A DNA stretch of 64,000 nucleotides. It comes from Channa striata (Eukaryota > Chordata > Actinopteri > Anabantiformes > Channidae). Positions 1-12,009 of this stretch are shown here, one piece after another (position 1 is the stretch's first letter; every line of letters starts with the position of its first letter). The notes below the pieces were generated by a model that saw only the letters and a program-made list of their open reading frames with translations, had not been told where the DNA came from and ran no database searches. Where the stretch lies: assembly GCA_033026295.1 (NCBI GenBank), contig CM065188.1, positions 4,030,001-4,094,000 of the forward strand, read 5' to 3'. Made by a program: the position numbers and the translations under genes.

Positions 1-343
1 GCCAGAGTGAGCAGCCTAGCAGCCCTAAAGAAGCTCTGATTGAACACTAAGAAGAGAGTATAGAATGATGAACATCCAGCCTGCTCTTTTCACATAGAGG
101 AAATTGCATTTGGGAATATAGAGCTGGCTCCTATGATGAAGTACACAGCCCCTCCTCCATGCTCTCATGCAAACGTGCACATTTTTATGGAAGCAGATAT
201 TAGCAATACAGAAAAGATCACATTCACAGGGTGAAAGCTGCGCTACACATCAGATGCACATACAGGATCTCATTTAGGCTGTGTGCATGGGTTGGATGAG
301 CACTCCAACTACTGAAAGAGCGGAAATTAAAACCTGTGCAAAC

Positions 344-395
344 AGAGAGAGAGAATGAGAGAAAGAGGGCGAAAGAGAGAGAGAGAGAGAGAAAG
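344..395. repeat. GA-rich simple repeat
   Basis: An imperfect (GA)n tract with a pure core at about 371-391. The reading frames across it (K/E/R-rich on plus, S/L/F-rich on minus) are low-complexity artefacts. Confidence 0.9.
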
Positions 396-1134
396 ATGAA
401 GTGGCAGAGAGGACAAAGAAATACACGTATGAATGATAAAGGGAAGGAAAGCAAAATCAAAAAAGATTGGGTATGTAACATAACGAAAAACATGCTTGGA
501 CTATGGCTGCTGCTGATGCGGCTACAATTTACCCCAAAAGTGAACGAAAACATCAGGATTATTTTCCAGAGAGCAAATCATTATTCAGATCAGTTTGGAG
601 CAGATGGAGTCAACAGGTTCCATACAAATGGCGAGCGAGCACACCATTAACCAGGGCTGCTGACTCCATCAGAATGAGTGACGAATGACAAGCTAAGCAG
701 ATGTGACATTAGTAAAGAACAGCAAGGTTGCATTGTGTAGAGCTGTGGATCCTTCAGGCAGTTGTACAAAACCCTGGGAATGCGAAATGAGAAGCAGCGA
801 GTGGCACAAAATAAGAATATTTTAGTGCGGTTGCGCCCGTGTACACGCGTAACACGGCAGTGCATTTGTGTAGGTGCACACAGTCTAATTCAATAAAACG
901 CCAAACAGAAAAAAGACTATCTATCCACACACGCTGTGAAATGCGCACGGTGGAGCCGAACAGCTTATTTATGTTTACATAAATGGGACAATGACAGGGA
1001 TCTAAACTAAAAGCGAGCTGTTAGTTACATGCTGCATATGCTCGTCTAGCAATTACTTCTATACACAGAACAACAAAGACGGACAGAAAAATTAAATACA
1101 ATCGGTTCTTCGTACACGTTCAGATGGTCGGGCT

Positions 1135-1167
1135 CACACACTCGCACACACATACACACACACACAC
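1135..1167. repeat. (CA)n microsatellite, imperfect
   Basis: CA dinucleotide repeat with TC, GC and TA interruptions. Confidence 0.9.
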
Positions 1168-1290
1168 GGGTCACGGAGAAGTGGCTGTCACTGTGATTGG
1201 TTCCCGCTGCCAAGGGCAAACCCACAATAGCCAATTATCTGTCATTATACACCACAGAAGCTCTTGCGGTCTGGATGCCTCTGCATGTAT

Positions 1291-1328
1291 TTGTGTGTGC
1301 GAGTGTGTATGTGTGTTTATGTGTGTGT
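1291..1328. repeat. (TG)n microsatellite, imperfect
   Basis: TG/GT repeat interrupted by CGAG and TTTA. It lies about 120 bp from the CA tract, so the two are complementary and could pair. Confidence 0.85.
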
Positions 1329-1514
1329 CGTAGCGAGAGAGATTGACAAATTGCTAGTTATGTATTTCAACATACTGAAAGAAAAGAGGAGAGATGATGT
1401 AGAAGAGGAGAAGGGTAAGAAGGGAGAGTCTGAGGAAGCCAGGCGGAAATATGCAGAGTGAATGCGAAAGAAAGTCAACGAGAGATTGATGATTATGTTT
1501 GACAGTTGTTGGAG

Positions 1515-1673
1515 ATGGATCACGGGGAGCCACAGACCTCCAGTGAGCTGCGCGCTGATAACAGATGTTTGGTGACCGAGACCTGCGTGATGCAGCAGGA
1601 CGGAAGCGTGAACGGTCAAATAGCGCTCCATCACGTACGATGGGGATGTGACCAAGCTCTCACCAGCGTGTGA
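1515..1673 (+). CDS. Small ORF, 52 codons, GC3-rich, unidentified
   Basis: The frame opens with ATG at 1515 (MDHGEPQTSSELRADN...) and ends at TGA 1671. Over the first 32 codons most third positions are G or C (CTG, CGC, ACC, GTG, GAG, CAG, GAC, AAC), unlike the AT-rich surroundings. That is the only sign of coding. The region also keeps several CpGs. A weak acceptor-like TTTGACAG precedes the ATG, but I see no good splice donor inside the frame. I recognise no domain. It could be part of an unannotated exon, a conserved regulatory element, or chance; the antisense strand is also open here. Confidence 0.2.
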   Translation: MDHGEPQTSSELRADNRCLVTETCVMQQDGSVNGQIALHHVRWGCDQALTSV

Positions 1674-2994
1674 CCCGATTGTGAAATATACCAAACGTGG
1701 TCTGGAATCACCTTGCATTTTAGTTCCAACAGCACAAAAGATAGCGCTGCGCTGTGTCTGCTCTGATTCACAGCAGCGCAGGGTTTTTCGACTGGGCAAT
1801 TTGTTTAAATTACCAAGGCTAAGTGGCAAATGGCAGAGAGGTGAACTCTTCCCTCTCATTTTCCCCTGATGTGGGTGTGCATGTATATGGTCATTGCATT
1901 CAGATTTACGCTATGGCTTATGGTTAATTTGAAAGTCTTTTCGCTTTCACGGATACTAATCTCACCACAAATTGAACTATTTTTCAGGCTAAGGAATTAC
2001 TTTTGTTTTACAGTTTGAATAGTGATTACTGCATAACCACTGCTGATGTTGTTGCAGATACACTGTAAACGAACGATGTTTCAACTTCACCTCAGGAAAA
2101 GTTTTTTGTGTATAAAAGTGATTTGTCCACTAATTTGAATGTGTTTGTAATTTTTCCAGGCTTTGAATTTTCCATCTTTTTGCATCACTATTGATAAATG
2201 GTCTGTCCTATGTGGTGTTCAAAGCATTAAAGACAATTCAGAGCTGTTTGAAACAACATGATCAAACACCGCCAAGATAATACAGCATCTCAAAGTTTTC
2301 GTCAAATGTTTATTTCTTTACATGTTACTGCTGGTGAGCTGCTGCATCTGTTGTAGCAATTTCCCGCTCAATGCAATTACAAAAAGCTGTAACTGTACCT
2401 TGTTTAAGCTAAAGAGGTAGTTGGCTATGAATTTTTTTTTTATATTTCAGGCAGCTATAGGCACAGCAGTAAAAATACAAAGACCCTATAAAAAATGTAT
2501 TGTTCATATTTTGTGTTTACAATAAATACATTATTTTTTCATTTTAAAGGTCTTTTATTGGTGTCAGAATGGAACAAAATGTAATACAGAAGTTCATGCT
2601 GAATTACATCCATTTCATTGTTTTTGCTGCGGTATCTGCGATATTTGATATAAACATTAATGCTCCTATCTGATTCCCTGATTTTTCTGCTCTTGTCATT
2701 GAAAATTCAAAGTCTACAGTTTGTGGTCTCTGGTTAATGACGTACTATCGAGGATTTCTGCTAGTGCTATGAGGTTTACATTTTTGGTTTTGAGTGAAAT
2801 ATGAAATGTCTTGAAAGGATTACTGTTATATTGGGTCGACAGATTCATGTGACACTAGGGATGAACTGAAATTGTTGTTTTTTAATTGTTTCCTTAACAT
2901 TTCATTTAGTGCTATCATCAGCTCAAAACTGTCCTCACTAGACTTTTGTTTTCATTCTGGGCGTCTGAACTGAGACGGTGGACATGGTCAACAG

Positions 2995-3000
2995 TTTATT
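2995..3000 (-). promoter_or_regulatory. Poly(A) signal AATAAA after the 107-aa ORF
   Basis: TTTATT on plus reads AATAAA on minus, 25 nt past the stop of the 107-codon frame. The hexamer is common by chance in AT-rich DNA. Its position is what makes it notable. Confidence 0.3.
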
Positions 3001-3024
3001 GAGCTGAGTTATTTTAGCAGCATG

Positions 3025-3348
3025 TTAGTATAGTAGCTGTTGGCATGTGATCAAGCAGATGACAGCGTTTAGCTGGGATAAAGCCTCGCAGAGCCGGGAG
3101 CATAAATCTTGCAAGGCAGTGTCTGTTTTCTTTTGCTGTTTATTCTGGATATAAGACAAAATGTTCATGATCACAAACCCTATTATAGTTCTCTCTGAAG
3201 GCCATTTAGCATCAAAATTTAATTTATGAACATTATAAAGTACTTTATGACACACAGGCATGAAATCTGCAGCTTTCTGTTTCTGCGATTCTGGCTCAAT
3301 AATTGATTGCTGAAGCTCCTTTGCTACCCTATTGAACTGCCTTGCCAT
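3025..3348 (-). CDS. Intronless 107-aa ORF, function unknown
   Basis: On the minus strand an ATG at 3348-3346 (MARQFNRVAKELQQ...) opens a 107-codon frame ending in TAA at 3027-3025. An in-frame stop lies directly upstream, so this is the full frame. It reads like real protein: it is balanced and rich in Q, K and E, has an amphipathic N-terminal stretch (residues 1-25), a W and several C residues, and a segment KTDTALQDLCSRLCEALSQL that looks like a helical repeat or bundle. The final 13 residues (VICLITCQQLLY) are hydrophobic and may be read-through beyond an old boundary. A poly(A) signal AATAAA (minus, 3000-2995) follows 25 nt after the stop. I see no genomic A-tail, so a recent processed copy is not shown. 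I cannot name a family. It may be a small gene, an old retrocopy or an exon fragment. Confidence 0.4.
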   Translation of the reverse strand: MARQFNRVAKELQQSIIEPESQKQKAADFMPVCHKVLYNVHKLNFDAKWPSERTIIGFVIMNILSYIQNKQQKKTDTALQDLCSRLCEALSQLNAVICLITCQQLLY

Positions 3349-3521
3349 TTAAGCTCGAATACTACACAGTCGTGACGCATGAACGGAATCACTAGCCCAT
3401 CCACTTCACAATACATCCATCTTACTGTACAGTCTTAATACACTTTCAGTGTGTGTTTATGAACTATGACACTGATCTGTCTTTGCCCGTTCCATAATCC
3501 CCATCTTAATCCACTGCCTCA

Positions 3522-3549
3522 GTGTGTGTGTGTGTGTGTGTGTGTGTGT
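3522..3549. repeat. (GT)n microsatellite
   Basis: Pure GT repeat of about 14 units followed by degenerate GT-rich sequence to about 3570. Confidence 0.95.
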
Positions 3550-4568
3550 ATCCACGTGTGTTTGTGTGAGTCATGGCTCTACATCTGTGAATGTGAGGCA
3601 CGGTATTTAAGCTTTTGGCTTTCAGAGGGCCTCTCTTTCCCACATCTTCTACACTATGTGTGGTGCCAGAGATGGCCCAGCACTTCTCTCTATTGAAGCA
3701 CTCAACACAGTGGCCTGGACAGAATCACTCTGCACTCCACTGTCAATATCTCTATTAACATTGCAGTCAAAAGAATAAACAGTAAAAACTGAACGGTTAC
3801 GGGTAATTTTGGTTTTAAATGATCTGATGAAATGCGTGCGTTTATGACGAGAGAGGCAGAGACGGGTTGAGATGCAGAGAGGCAAATATTGTATGTCAGT
3901 TTTTTTTTACAGACTTTGGTCTCTATTCATGTCAAAAGTTTATGTGCTCAGATCTGCAAAATCATGTGACAGAAACAACAACAAACAAAAGAATATTAAA
4001 AATAAGAATGAATAAGTAAATAACAATGAAACTTGTGACATGGTGCACAAAGATGACACATAAGTCCCCAGTCCTAATTTCCTCTATAAAATAATTTCTT
4101 TAAGAGAAACGTAACAGCCCCTGAACTTCTTGTTTTGCTCACCATGTTGTGGTGATGTACAGGTGAACTGACATCACTATTGTAATTTCTTAACACACAC
4201 ATTAGTGAGTGATGACGTAGGATTAGTGATGATGACATAGTCAGAGGTAAAACGAGCTTAAAAAGCCAGGCAGAGAGAGAGCAGACTGAGAGGAAATAAG
4301 AGGAAGGATTCAAGCAGACATGAAAATGACGGGCACAGTGACGTAAATCTCTCAGCCGCCACAGCACCTCATCACGTTTGTTTTAAGAACACATTTCAAA
4401 ATAGGTGGATGAAAGTAAAAAAGTAGAATTTACAGTAAAAAAGAATGAATGTAGAAATGTCTGGTTGCGGAGCTTGTAAGAGAAGGTAAGAAGTTGATGA
4501 GTGAGACCCTCAGCAATGATAATCCCATTAGCACTGTACTGCATGTTAAGCTCTCCACTAATGACTGA

Positions 4569-4595
4569 TGTGTGTGTGTGTGTGTGTGTGTGTGT
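4569..4595. repeat. (TG)n microsatellite
   Basis: Pure TG repeat of about 13 units. Confidence 0.95.
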
Positions 4596-4745
4596 CACGT
4601 GGTGAGTGTGTGTGGCTGAGCTCTGCTTGGACCATCCTAATTATCAGACGTGACTCACATGAGGGTAATTACAGCATTGGAGACAATGGGAACAAGGCTA
4701 TGAGTGACCTAGAAATGTACAGACTATTGAGGCGATAAGACAAGA

Positions 4746-4765
4746 ACACACACACACACACACAC
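4746..4765. repeat. (AC)n microsatellite
   Basis: Pure AC repeat of about 10 units. Confidence 0.9.
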
Positions 4766-4825
4766 TCATTCTTTCTCATTCGGTTCTTTTCTCATACTCA
4801 CACGGACAGCCAGAGACTGAGCAGG

Positions 4826-4846
4826 AGAAAGAAGAAGAAGAAGAAG
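4826..4846. repeat. (GAA)n trinucleotide repeat
   Basis: About six GAA units in a purine-rich context. Confidence 0.85.
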
Positions 4847-6269
4847 GGGCCAGTCAAAAAGACGGAAAAAGGAAACATGTTTCCCTCGCACTGCATTCGG
4901 GAGTGGAGAGATCTGGAAGGTTACTGTCAAGAGACACTGTGTCAGGGCGGCTTCGAGCTCAGCCGTCTTGCCAGTATGAACTAATGTGACTGGTCTCTGT
5001 TCTCTGTCATGTCTGGCTGGGGCTCCACAACCCTGCGGTCCACGTCCACCAGCACGGATTAAGCTCAGCTACCCGAGACTAAATTCTCTATTGAAGACTC
5101 ATCTGTGTGTAATCCCTGTGTGAAGCCAGCCCTGTATGGTACAGCACATTATATCTCTCACAATGACTATTATGCACAGCAGACTGCACTCTCTGGAGAT
5201 TGCTGTGAACTGGCAGCAGAGCCTGAGGGTTGCTTTAAATTCTCACAAAAATAAAATCAGCTCACTTAAGGTGCTCCACCACATCAACGAAGAGTTTTGA
5301 CAAGTTGTTTTTCACCTCTGTTATAATGTAAAAAAAAATTAATACATCCTGTCGCACTGTTCTTTAATAATCCAGTCACCTATTTTTCCATATTTGCATT
5401 AACATTCAGCATTTGCATTTTCTATTTAATTGGCTTTTATTTAATTCTCAGGGGAAAGTAAGAATTGCACAAACACGGGCTCTATTTAAAAAGGACAAAT
5501 CAATAATGAAAAAAGCTCATACTGTAGATATCTACTTCGAAAGAGAATAAGTGGCCTTTAAACTGTCCAAAAGCCGCCTGAGGATAAAACATATTAGATG
5601 AATGTTCCTTAGTGAATTAGAGTTTTGATTTATTAGCCAGAGAAAGACATGTAAAAGTCTAAACCCAGACGCAACTCGTGAAAAAAAAGAATGACATGTG
5701 AAATGTACAGCGAGATGCCAAATGCAAACACTGACTTATAGATCAGGTACCACCGTGATGTGACACAGATTCTTTGCATCATAATAACAATTTGGCATTT
5801 CCTTCAATCCTCCACAGTATTACACACCCTTCATATTAAAGTGGTTAAAAAAAAGCTGTGGCAAAAGGATTTGTCCAGCTACTGTCCTGCTTCCTTTCCT
5901 CTGGAAGCTGTAAGGCCCGATTTTACACTGAACTGAACCACAGTTCCTTTCTAAAGTAGCAGTATTATTATACTATAACTTATATTGTATTATTAAAGAT
6001 CACATCCCCCTTTATAAATTATATAAAATTGAACTTAATTTCTGACAAAGAAAAATTTGTACTAGCTGAATGTGCTTTAAATATCACGTTTATGAAAACA
6101 TTTTTTCTTAAAACAATAATTGCAGTCTTTGTTTTACTCTTTTTGCCATTTCACATAAGGGAAGTACTAATTTTTGCACATGACTGTAATCAGCATGTGT
6201 GTTTACTGCCTGCATGGGAGGAAGGGAAAGCAGACGACAGTGGACATTGTTAATAATGTCGAGTCTTCT

Positions 6270-6490
6270 CATGATCACCTCAGCTTTAAACCACCAACCA
6301 GAGTGGTCTCTCTCGCTGACACGGCCCAGATCGATTCAACATGCTGAATTGGCTGAAATGCCGCAGACGGGTTCGGACTAGTGCCAAAACACAAAGCAAA
6401 AAGTAGGACGACACTTACTGGCAGCCCGACAGTGGCAAACGGCCGACTGTCAGCTTGGCGTGTCACAGCCCTGAGCCTGACCAGCCTGGT
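6270..6490. mobile_element. Possible DNA-transposon remnant
   Basis: This CpG-retaining block contains phrases such as GGGTTCGGACTAGTGCC and CGGCCGACTGTCAGCTTGG, with self-complementary elements (GACAGT near GACTGT, CCGAC near CGGCC). The style resembles non-autonomous DNA transposons I have seen in teleost genomes. I cannot place terminal inverted repeats or target-site duplications. Open frames on both strands here do not resemble a transposase. Confidence 0.3.
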
Positions 6491-7365
6491 GTCCAGACTG
6501 CAATGGTGGCTTCTTCAATCAGGCAGCTTTGCAGAGAGTCTCCTTCTCAGTCGGATTCCTCCAGCAAAAATCGAAGATCTCGATCCACAATATAAGACTA
6601 ACAATAAGTCAGTAATGAACACATTTTTTCTCCTTTTACTCGTTCTAATCATTAACCTTTCCCACACTCATGCGGCTTTAATTTCTTTGAATCAATTTTA
6701 AATTTAGCCTCTCTCTGCTCCTACTGTTGTTATCCCGTGCTCCTTTTCATCCTTTCCGGATCATTGGGCCCTCCCTCTGCTGTTGGTGTCATCTCAGGTA
6801 TCAAGAGAAACACAGCTCATGTATGAGAAAGGTATGAGAATCTCGGCTTCTAAAACGGGCTTGCTTGGTTGTCTTTTCCTCAGAGTTGGCTCTGACTTGG
6901 GACTTTTCTTTGTAGACCTAGCAGGCCTCCTAAAATAACAATCCCAATTCCTTTGTCTGAAGTTGCCTTTAAAGTCTGTCTCTCTGTTCTATTCAGCAGC
7001 AGCAGCAGGCCACCGACTCTGTTTTTTCTGGAGGTTCACGGACTCATGTCGCCGAACAAAACAATAACAAAAAACTCAAATGAGTTCCATTTACAGATTC
7101 TGCACCTGAGGTTTGTTCTCGACGCGGCACGTCGATTCAAACTGCTCGGTTCCCCAGTCTCCGTGCTTACGGAGGCAGAGGGCATTTCTCATGCTTGTAC
7201 CAGTTTGCACAACAGTTCCATTGACGCTGCAATTTAAGTGATAAGTGATACAAGTGCGACCCACTCATGGTGTTAGTCTCGAGGCAGAGCAGGTTACCTC
7301 TCAGCCCACTCTCCAGTCATTACAGGATCCCTGTCTCTGTCTCTCCTACGCAGACTGAACGCACG

Positions 7366-7390
7366 CGTGTGTGTGTGTGTGAGTGTGTGT
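7366..7390. repeat. (TG)n microsatellite
   Basis: TG repeat with one GAG interruption. Confidence 0.9.
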
Positions 7391-7506
7391 ACATGATAGA
7401 TTGTGTGATTGAGTGAGTTTTCTTGATCAAATTCCCAATTACACAGATGAGTGTCTCTTCATTGCTGCGCTCTTTGGACAGATACACAAACAAACTGACA
7501 TAAACA

Positions 7507-7549
7507 TCACACAAACACACCCACACACACACACACACACACACACATA
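7507..7549. repeat. (CA)n microsatellite
   Basis: CA repeat, nearly pure from about 7521. Confidence 0.95.
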
Positions 7550-9175
7550 CAGGCCGGAGGCACCAGGCACTTCATTTCCTATTCCACCCTCATAATCCAC
7601 TCTGGCCTACCCAACACTCAACCCACAGTCACTATAGCAACCTCACACAGAGCTACTGGCAGCCAGAGGGCTAATCATGTCATTACAACATCTGTCAGAA
7701 AACAGAGACACACACCCTCGTACGTGCATACAACTTCACACACCGATGCACCCCCGGCAGCGCTTGAACTCCAGATGTGCACATTTCATCACAAACAGAT
7801 AAGAAAAGCGTGGAAACACCTGAAAGAAAAACTCTCCTACCTTTGCTCATGGTTCATCCTGAAACGTGAAGTTTGAAAGTGGGAGCTGCAAAAGGAAAAT
7901 ATTGTTTTGTGAGACTTTAAACTGGTTGCACACTTGATCTATCAGCAACATATTGATTGGTTTTCCACAGCTTTTCCTGATTAGGAGGAATGATTTGCTT
8001 GAAACCCTGTTTTGAATGAGACAGAGAAATACATGTAGGGAGGCCTGGGCAGGGATTTGCTGTAAAAAAAATGGGCCAACTAAATCTGCTTCAAAAACAT
8101 GCCTGCTGGGTATGTTGCACTGCTGCCACCTGTAGACAAGAGCTGGTACTCCAGCCAGTCCCATGACACTGACGTTCATCCAAATCCAACTTAACAAACT
8201 GAGAAAACAGGAACAAGGGAAGGGGAGGGATATTTAAGTTGTGCAAAGTTACTGCTGCACTAGACCCCAGTTCCTCGTTCCGTCTGATCCAAAAATCAAT
8301 CCCCTCGATAACGCCTGACTTCCTTCAATGTACAGAACATGCGACTCCCACTGAAGCGCTCCGCTCAGCTCAGTGTACCCTGTGCATCATCTCACAATAC
8401 TTTCAAAGAGTTTGATAAAAATCTATTTTTGCCGAGGCTCGGTACCAAAATGACTCACACATAAAGTCAACTGAAAAGGAAAAGTGCCACTCAGAGCAAC
8501 ACACACAGCAACACACACAGCCTACATGCAGCCTCTGCATCTTTTAACAAACCAAAGGGGGGTGAGCAAATGCTTTAAATTTAGAACGGTGACGCTATGC
8601 AAACTCGAGCGCTGAGATGAGAGGAAAGCTCAGTGATGCATTGAAGAGCTGCACATTCAATAATGTATCAGAGGCAGCGTTTTAAAAACAGCTGGGGATC
8701 TCTGCTCTGTCTTGTCCTGTCTGCCAGTCTGTCTCTTTGCATGTCCTCCTTCCTGTCTGTCCACTGCGTCGGCAGCAGATTTGCCACTCCTGTGGGGAGC
8801 TGATGTTTCGCTAAACTTCCATCCTGTCAACGATGTCTTTATTCGCTCTTTGTGTCTATGAGGATGCTTCTCTCTCTGTGCTTCCTTGGCTCTCCTCAGA
8901 AGAAGTGCCCCACTGCTTTCCCTTCCTCTTTGTACTCACTGTATTTCCCTCTGTGGATATGGCACAGTCTGTTAGCAACATAAATCAAAACTAGCCTGGA
9001 ACAAGTGCTTTCGACAGTGAGGGAAGGAAGGATTTGTGCGTGCGTCTGTTTGAAGGTCATCGTGATAATCAGCCTACCTGTTTCAGTGCACAGGTCCACT
9101 GCGCTGCTTCATCCTTGAGGAATGAAAGAGTAAGAAATCACCCCAGAATTCTCCTGCAAGAAAGAAAACACATAC

Positions 9176-9185
9176 GGGGGGGGGG
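9176..9185. repeat. G homopolymer (10 G)
   Basis: Ten consecutive G in a G/A-rich stretch extending to about 9240. Confidence 0.9.
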
Positions 9186-10899
9186 AGAGAAAGGAGGACG
9201 GGGAAGGGAATGAGAGAGGAAAAGTAAGGAAGGGATTAGGAACAGAGCCTTAGCCTTTCAGAACTCAATGCTCTTAGAGCCAAGTCGGGCTTTCAACTAA
9301 CTTCCTTGTGTTTTATCCGCTCGCACTTGCCTTTGCATTGATGTGTGTGTCGCGGTGTGTGGAGTGAAGCTTGCCATGCGAACCCTGGGTTCGACCGAAA
9401 CTGAGCTGCTCCAAAAGAAGTTTGGTCAAATGGACAGCAATGGCTCAACTCCTACAGTAGGGGCTTCTACGGCCTTCAAGACTTCCATATCAGTTACTTA
9501 CAAGCTGCACAGGCTGTGAGGGGATGAGGGGCGGGAAAGTCCGAGTGGGAAAAGCGCACAGCACCTCAGTGTGATAAGTACACACTCAGGCAGATGAAAG
9601 GGGGTTGCATTAGGACACGTATGAATACTAGCCCTGATGTGTGTGAAACGTAAGCAAAAAAGACCATGCAGTCACACACACGAAAAACAAACACACACTG
9701 TTCCACGTTCTGCAAGTCCAGTGACGCCAAACAGTGATTTTAATTCTTCTGCCGTCTCTGGAGAACCCAGCATCAAGTCACAGGAAAATATATGTCAATT
9801 TGGCAGGTAAGTGAAATCAGGGTTGTGAGTAGATAGACAGTAAATTCTTCCTTAAGTCAAATATACCTTTGCAGTAATTCAATCCCTGCGGTACATCAGT
9901 TAAAAAAAGTATTAAGATAAGGATCCAATCTGAGCAGTTCTAACGTATTCTAATTCTTGCTGTGTCCAGTCAGAGTCATGACATTATGCAATTATTACAG
10001 TATTAAGATGGTAGGAATGATTCGGTAACTGGAAACTGAAGCAAAGTGTCATCATTTAGAGTCACCACTAGTTTGTGCTGTTACACCACTTGTGTTTTGT
10101 GATGCTGCCCGACTTTCTAAATAAGGGCAGAGACAATGATGGCAGCATACATTATCTGCAGGGCCTGATGGTGGAAAGACCATCAACTATTTAATTGCAC
10201 ATTAAAAAAAATACACGTGTCTATACGGTTGACCTGTAAACCCTCATTGTTCCAGGTAATATCGGTAACATCTCCCATAACAGAACTGAAAGCGCTTCGA
10301 AGAATATGCGCCTCTGCCTGGTAGTAATGATCCGTGTGAGACTTGATGTATTCCAATGTTGCCCTAGCTTGTATATATGTGCACGTAGCAAATGTATGTG
10401 CACTATGTGTGAAAAGTAGTTCACACTTTATTTTCAGTTGGTGACACATTCCCTCCTTGGATTCCTCTCCACTTGCACTATGTTTCGTCTGTGACGATCT
10501 AACGGCGGCTGGTGAAATCAGCTGGGTTGAGCATTATTATAAGCATTGGTTGCCCTCAATTGTGGGCACCAGTTTCCTTCTCTATCATATTGTTTTCCTG
10601 TTGGGTTTCAGTGCTCCCTGCTTGGAAACCACCTTGTTAGCGAGACTGTGCATCACCTGTGCTGGCCTAGCAGGAGTAATTAAAGCCTCGGCAGCCTTGT
10701 GCAGGCGAGGAAGAGTTTGGAAAGTAGATCATTTGGAGAGCTCGTGTTGGTGCAAGCATTTTCAGTTTACAGCTCTTGCACTATAGGCTAGGACAAGTTG
10801 TGTTTATCCTCTTTTTACCGGACAATGTATTACTGTAGTTTCCGGCCCTGATTTCTTTTTTTTTTTATTAATAAAGTGCCACCCATAGTGAAAGGGTGG

Positions 10900-11220
10900 G
10901 CAAACCCTTTTATATGTAAACGCTTTGAATCTCTCGGCGCCCTCCCATGGGAGGCCTTCAGAGCAGCCTTTGAATTTGTTATGTTAATATCTAATGTGGC
11001 TATTCATTGACAGTCAAAATGTTGATACGTTTGATAGAAGTATTATTGCTTTGTCTTCACGTAACCTTGAACGTTTCTGTAGGCGGCTGAAATAATTCGG
11101 GGAAAAGCCGCATACAATTTTAGGTTACTGAAGTGCTTTCATATGCCATTTTTCGCACCAATAACCAAACTATTTCTGCACAGATCTGCACAGCAATGGC
11201 CCAGATAATTTTTTGATGTC
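10900..11220. promoter_or_regulatory. Candidate conserved non-coding block, palindrome-rich
   Basis: Several inverted repeats are packed into about 300 bp: AAAGGGT/ACCCTTT around 6 nt near 10890-10910, a perfect 14-bp palindrome CCTCCCATGGGAGG at 10941-10954, and GCGGCT/AGCCGC arms near 11082-11110. It also carries homeodomain-like AT motifs, has no simple repeats, and is not AT-monotonous. That composition is typical of developmental enhancers in fish, but I have no alignment. It carries no plausible coding frame. Confidence 0.3.
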
Positions 11221-12009
11221 TAAACCTAACCAGGGCAGCTCATTCGAACTCGCTTTACTTTGGTTTGACTTCACTCAGCATGTGTGAAACACTCTTCTTA
11301 GGTTCCTTCAACTGGACTCAACATCAAGGCAAGTGGGTAAGCGGGGCAGGAGAGTGGGCATCACAGCCAGCATCAGATGACTGTCTCTTAAGCCCTACTT
11401 TAAATGTGTCACAGCGGGGCCATAACACTGACATGATTACCCACAAACTTTACATCCAGACACAACCATCCTCGCGCTGCCCTGCATCTCTGTGTGCCGT
11501 GGCAGTTGAGTGTGAAATTTTTTTTCCCCCAAATCATATGCTGAGCAGTAATGTAATTTTCTAGAGAAAATATATTTCAGCAGCAAATGTAACTTTGTAA
11601 ACATGTTTACTCTTTTGAGGTGTGTGCGCAGCGCTGATCAAAGTTTGCCCAGGATGCTTGGGAGGTTATTACAGGTCAAGCTGGCAACAGGGACCCTCAG
11701 AGCGGCATGACACAGTTGAGCATAAACAACTTGAACTTGTTTACTGAAATTGTATGTGTGCAAGTCTGACGTGTGAGAGTTTACACAAATGGATGCGCAT
11801 CTAATCTGCCCCTGCAAGGATGTTTCATGGGGGGAAAATGATAAAATATCTGCATAATTCGACTGAGTCTCCAAAAGTGACCTGGTGTTTGAGATTGAAA
11901 AAGGCCTACAGTGGAAGGAGCATTACTAAAGAAAAGTTTGCTATAAGGTGTTTGTTAAAAGTTTGTTATAAGTTGTTTTTCACTCCTTTTGACTCCTTAT
12001 ATGAGCATT

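Larger units (their letters stand above)
1..3020. other. Non-coding stretch with simple repeats
   Basis: I see no recognisable gene here apart from the small ORF at 1515-1673. The stretch holds a GA-rich tract (344-395), a (CA)n tract (1135-1167), an imperfect (TG)n tract (1291-1328), and a small perfect palindrome at 967-984 whose 8-base arms ATTTATGT/ACATAAAT surround TT. From about 1900 to 3000 the sequence is AT-rich and featureless. A 180-codon antisense frame at 1317-1859 is open but runs through low-complexity sequence and resembles no family I know. Confidence 0.6.
3360..6260. other. Non-coding stretch with microsatellites
   Basis: No gene recognised. It contains (GT)n at 3522-3549, (TG)n at 4569-4595, (AC)n at 4746-4765 and (GAA)n at 4826-4846. 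The 4620-4730 block between two microsatellites (CCTAATTATCAGACGTGAC and following) resembles a conserved regulatory element in composition. From 5250 to 6200 I see only AT-rich unique sequence. Confidence 0.55.
6490..10900. other. Non-coding stretch with microsatellites
   Basis: No gene recognised. It holds (TG)n at 7366-7390, (CA)n at 7507-7549, a run of ten G at 9176-9185 and an internal tandem duplication of an AGCAACACACAC unit near 8498-8520. At about 9379 a near-perfect palindrome (arms CGAACCC/GGGTTCG around one T) resembles a tRNA B box, but no tRNA can be drawn. An 88-codon minus frame at 10183-10449 and a plus frame at 10457-10786 are open. I see no known domain in either, and the plus frame lacks an ATG at its start. 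Confidence 0.5.

Noticed and set aside
1317..1859. 180-codon open frame on minus
   Set aside because: It is one of the longest frames but overlaps TG repeats and GA-rich sequence, shows no domain, and its C-terminal third is S/F/L low-complexity.
7847..8197. 116-codon minus frame
   Set aside because: The residues are plausible, but there is no domain, splice signal or CpG support. A GGTGGCAGCAGTGC phrase resembles repeat DNA.
9375..9395. B-box-like GGGTTCGACC near 9386
   Set aside because: It belongs to a local palindrome. There is no A box at the right distance and no cloverleaf.
10457..10786. 109-codon plus frame with a hydrophobic centre and AATAAA downstream
   Set aside because: It begins with TTG rather than ATG, and no membrane-protein family is recognisable. 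Attractive by composition only.
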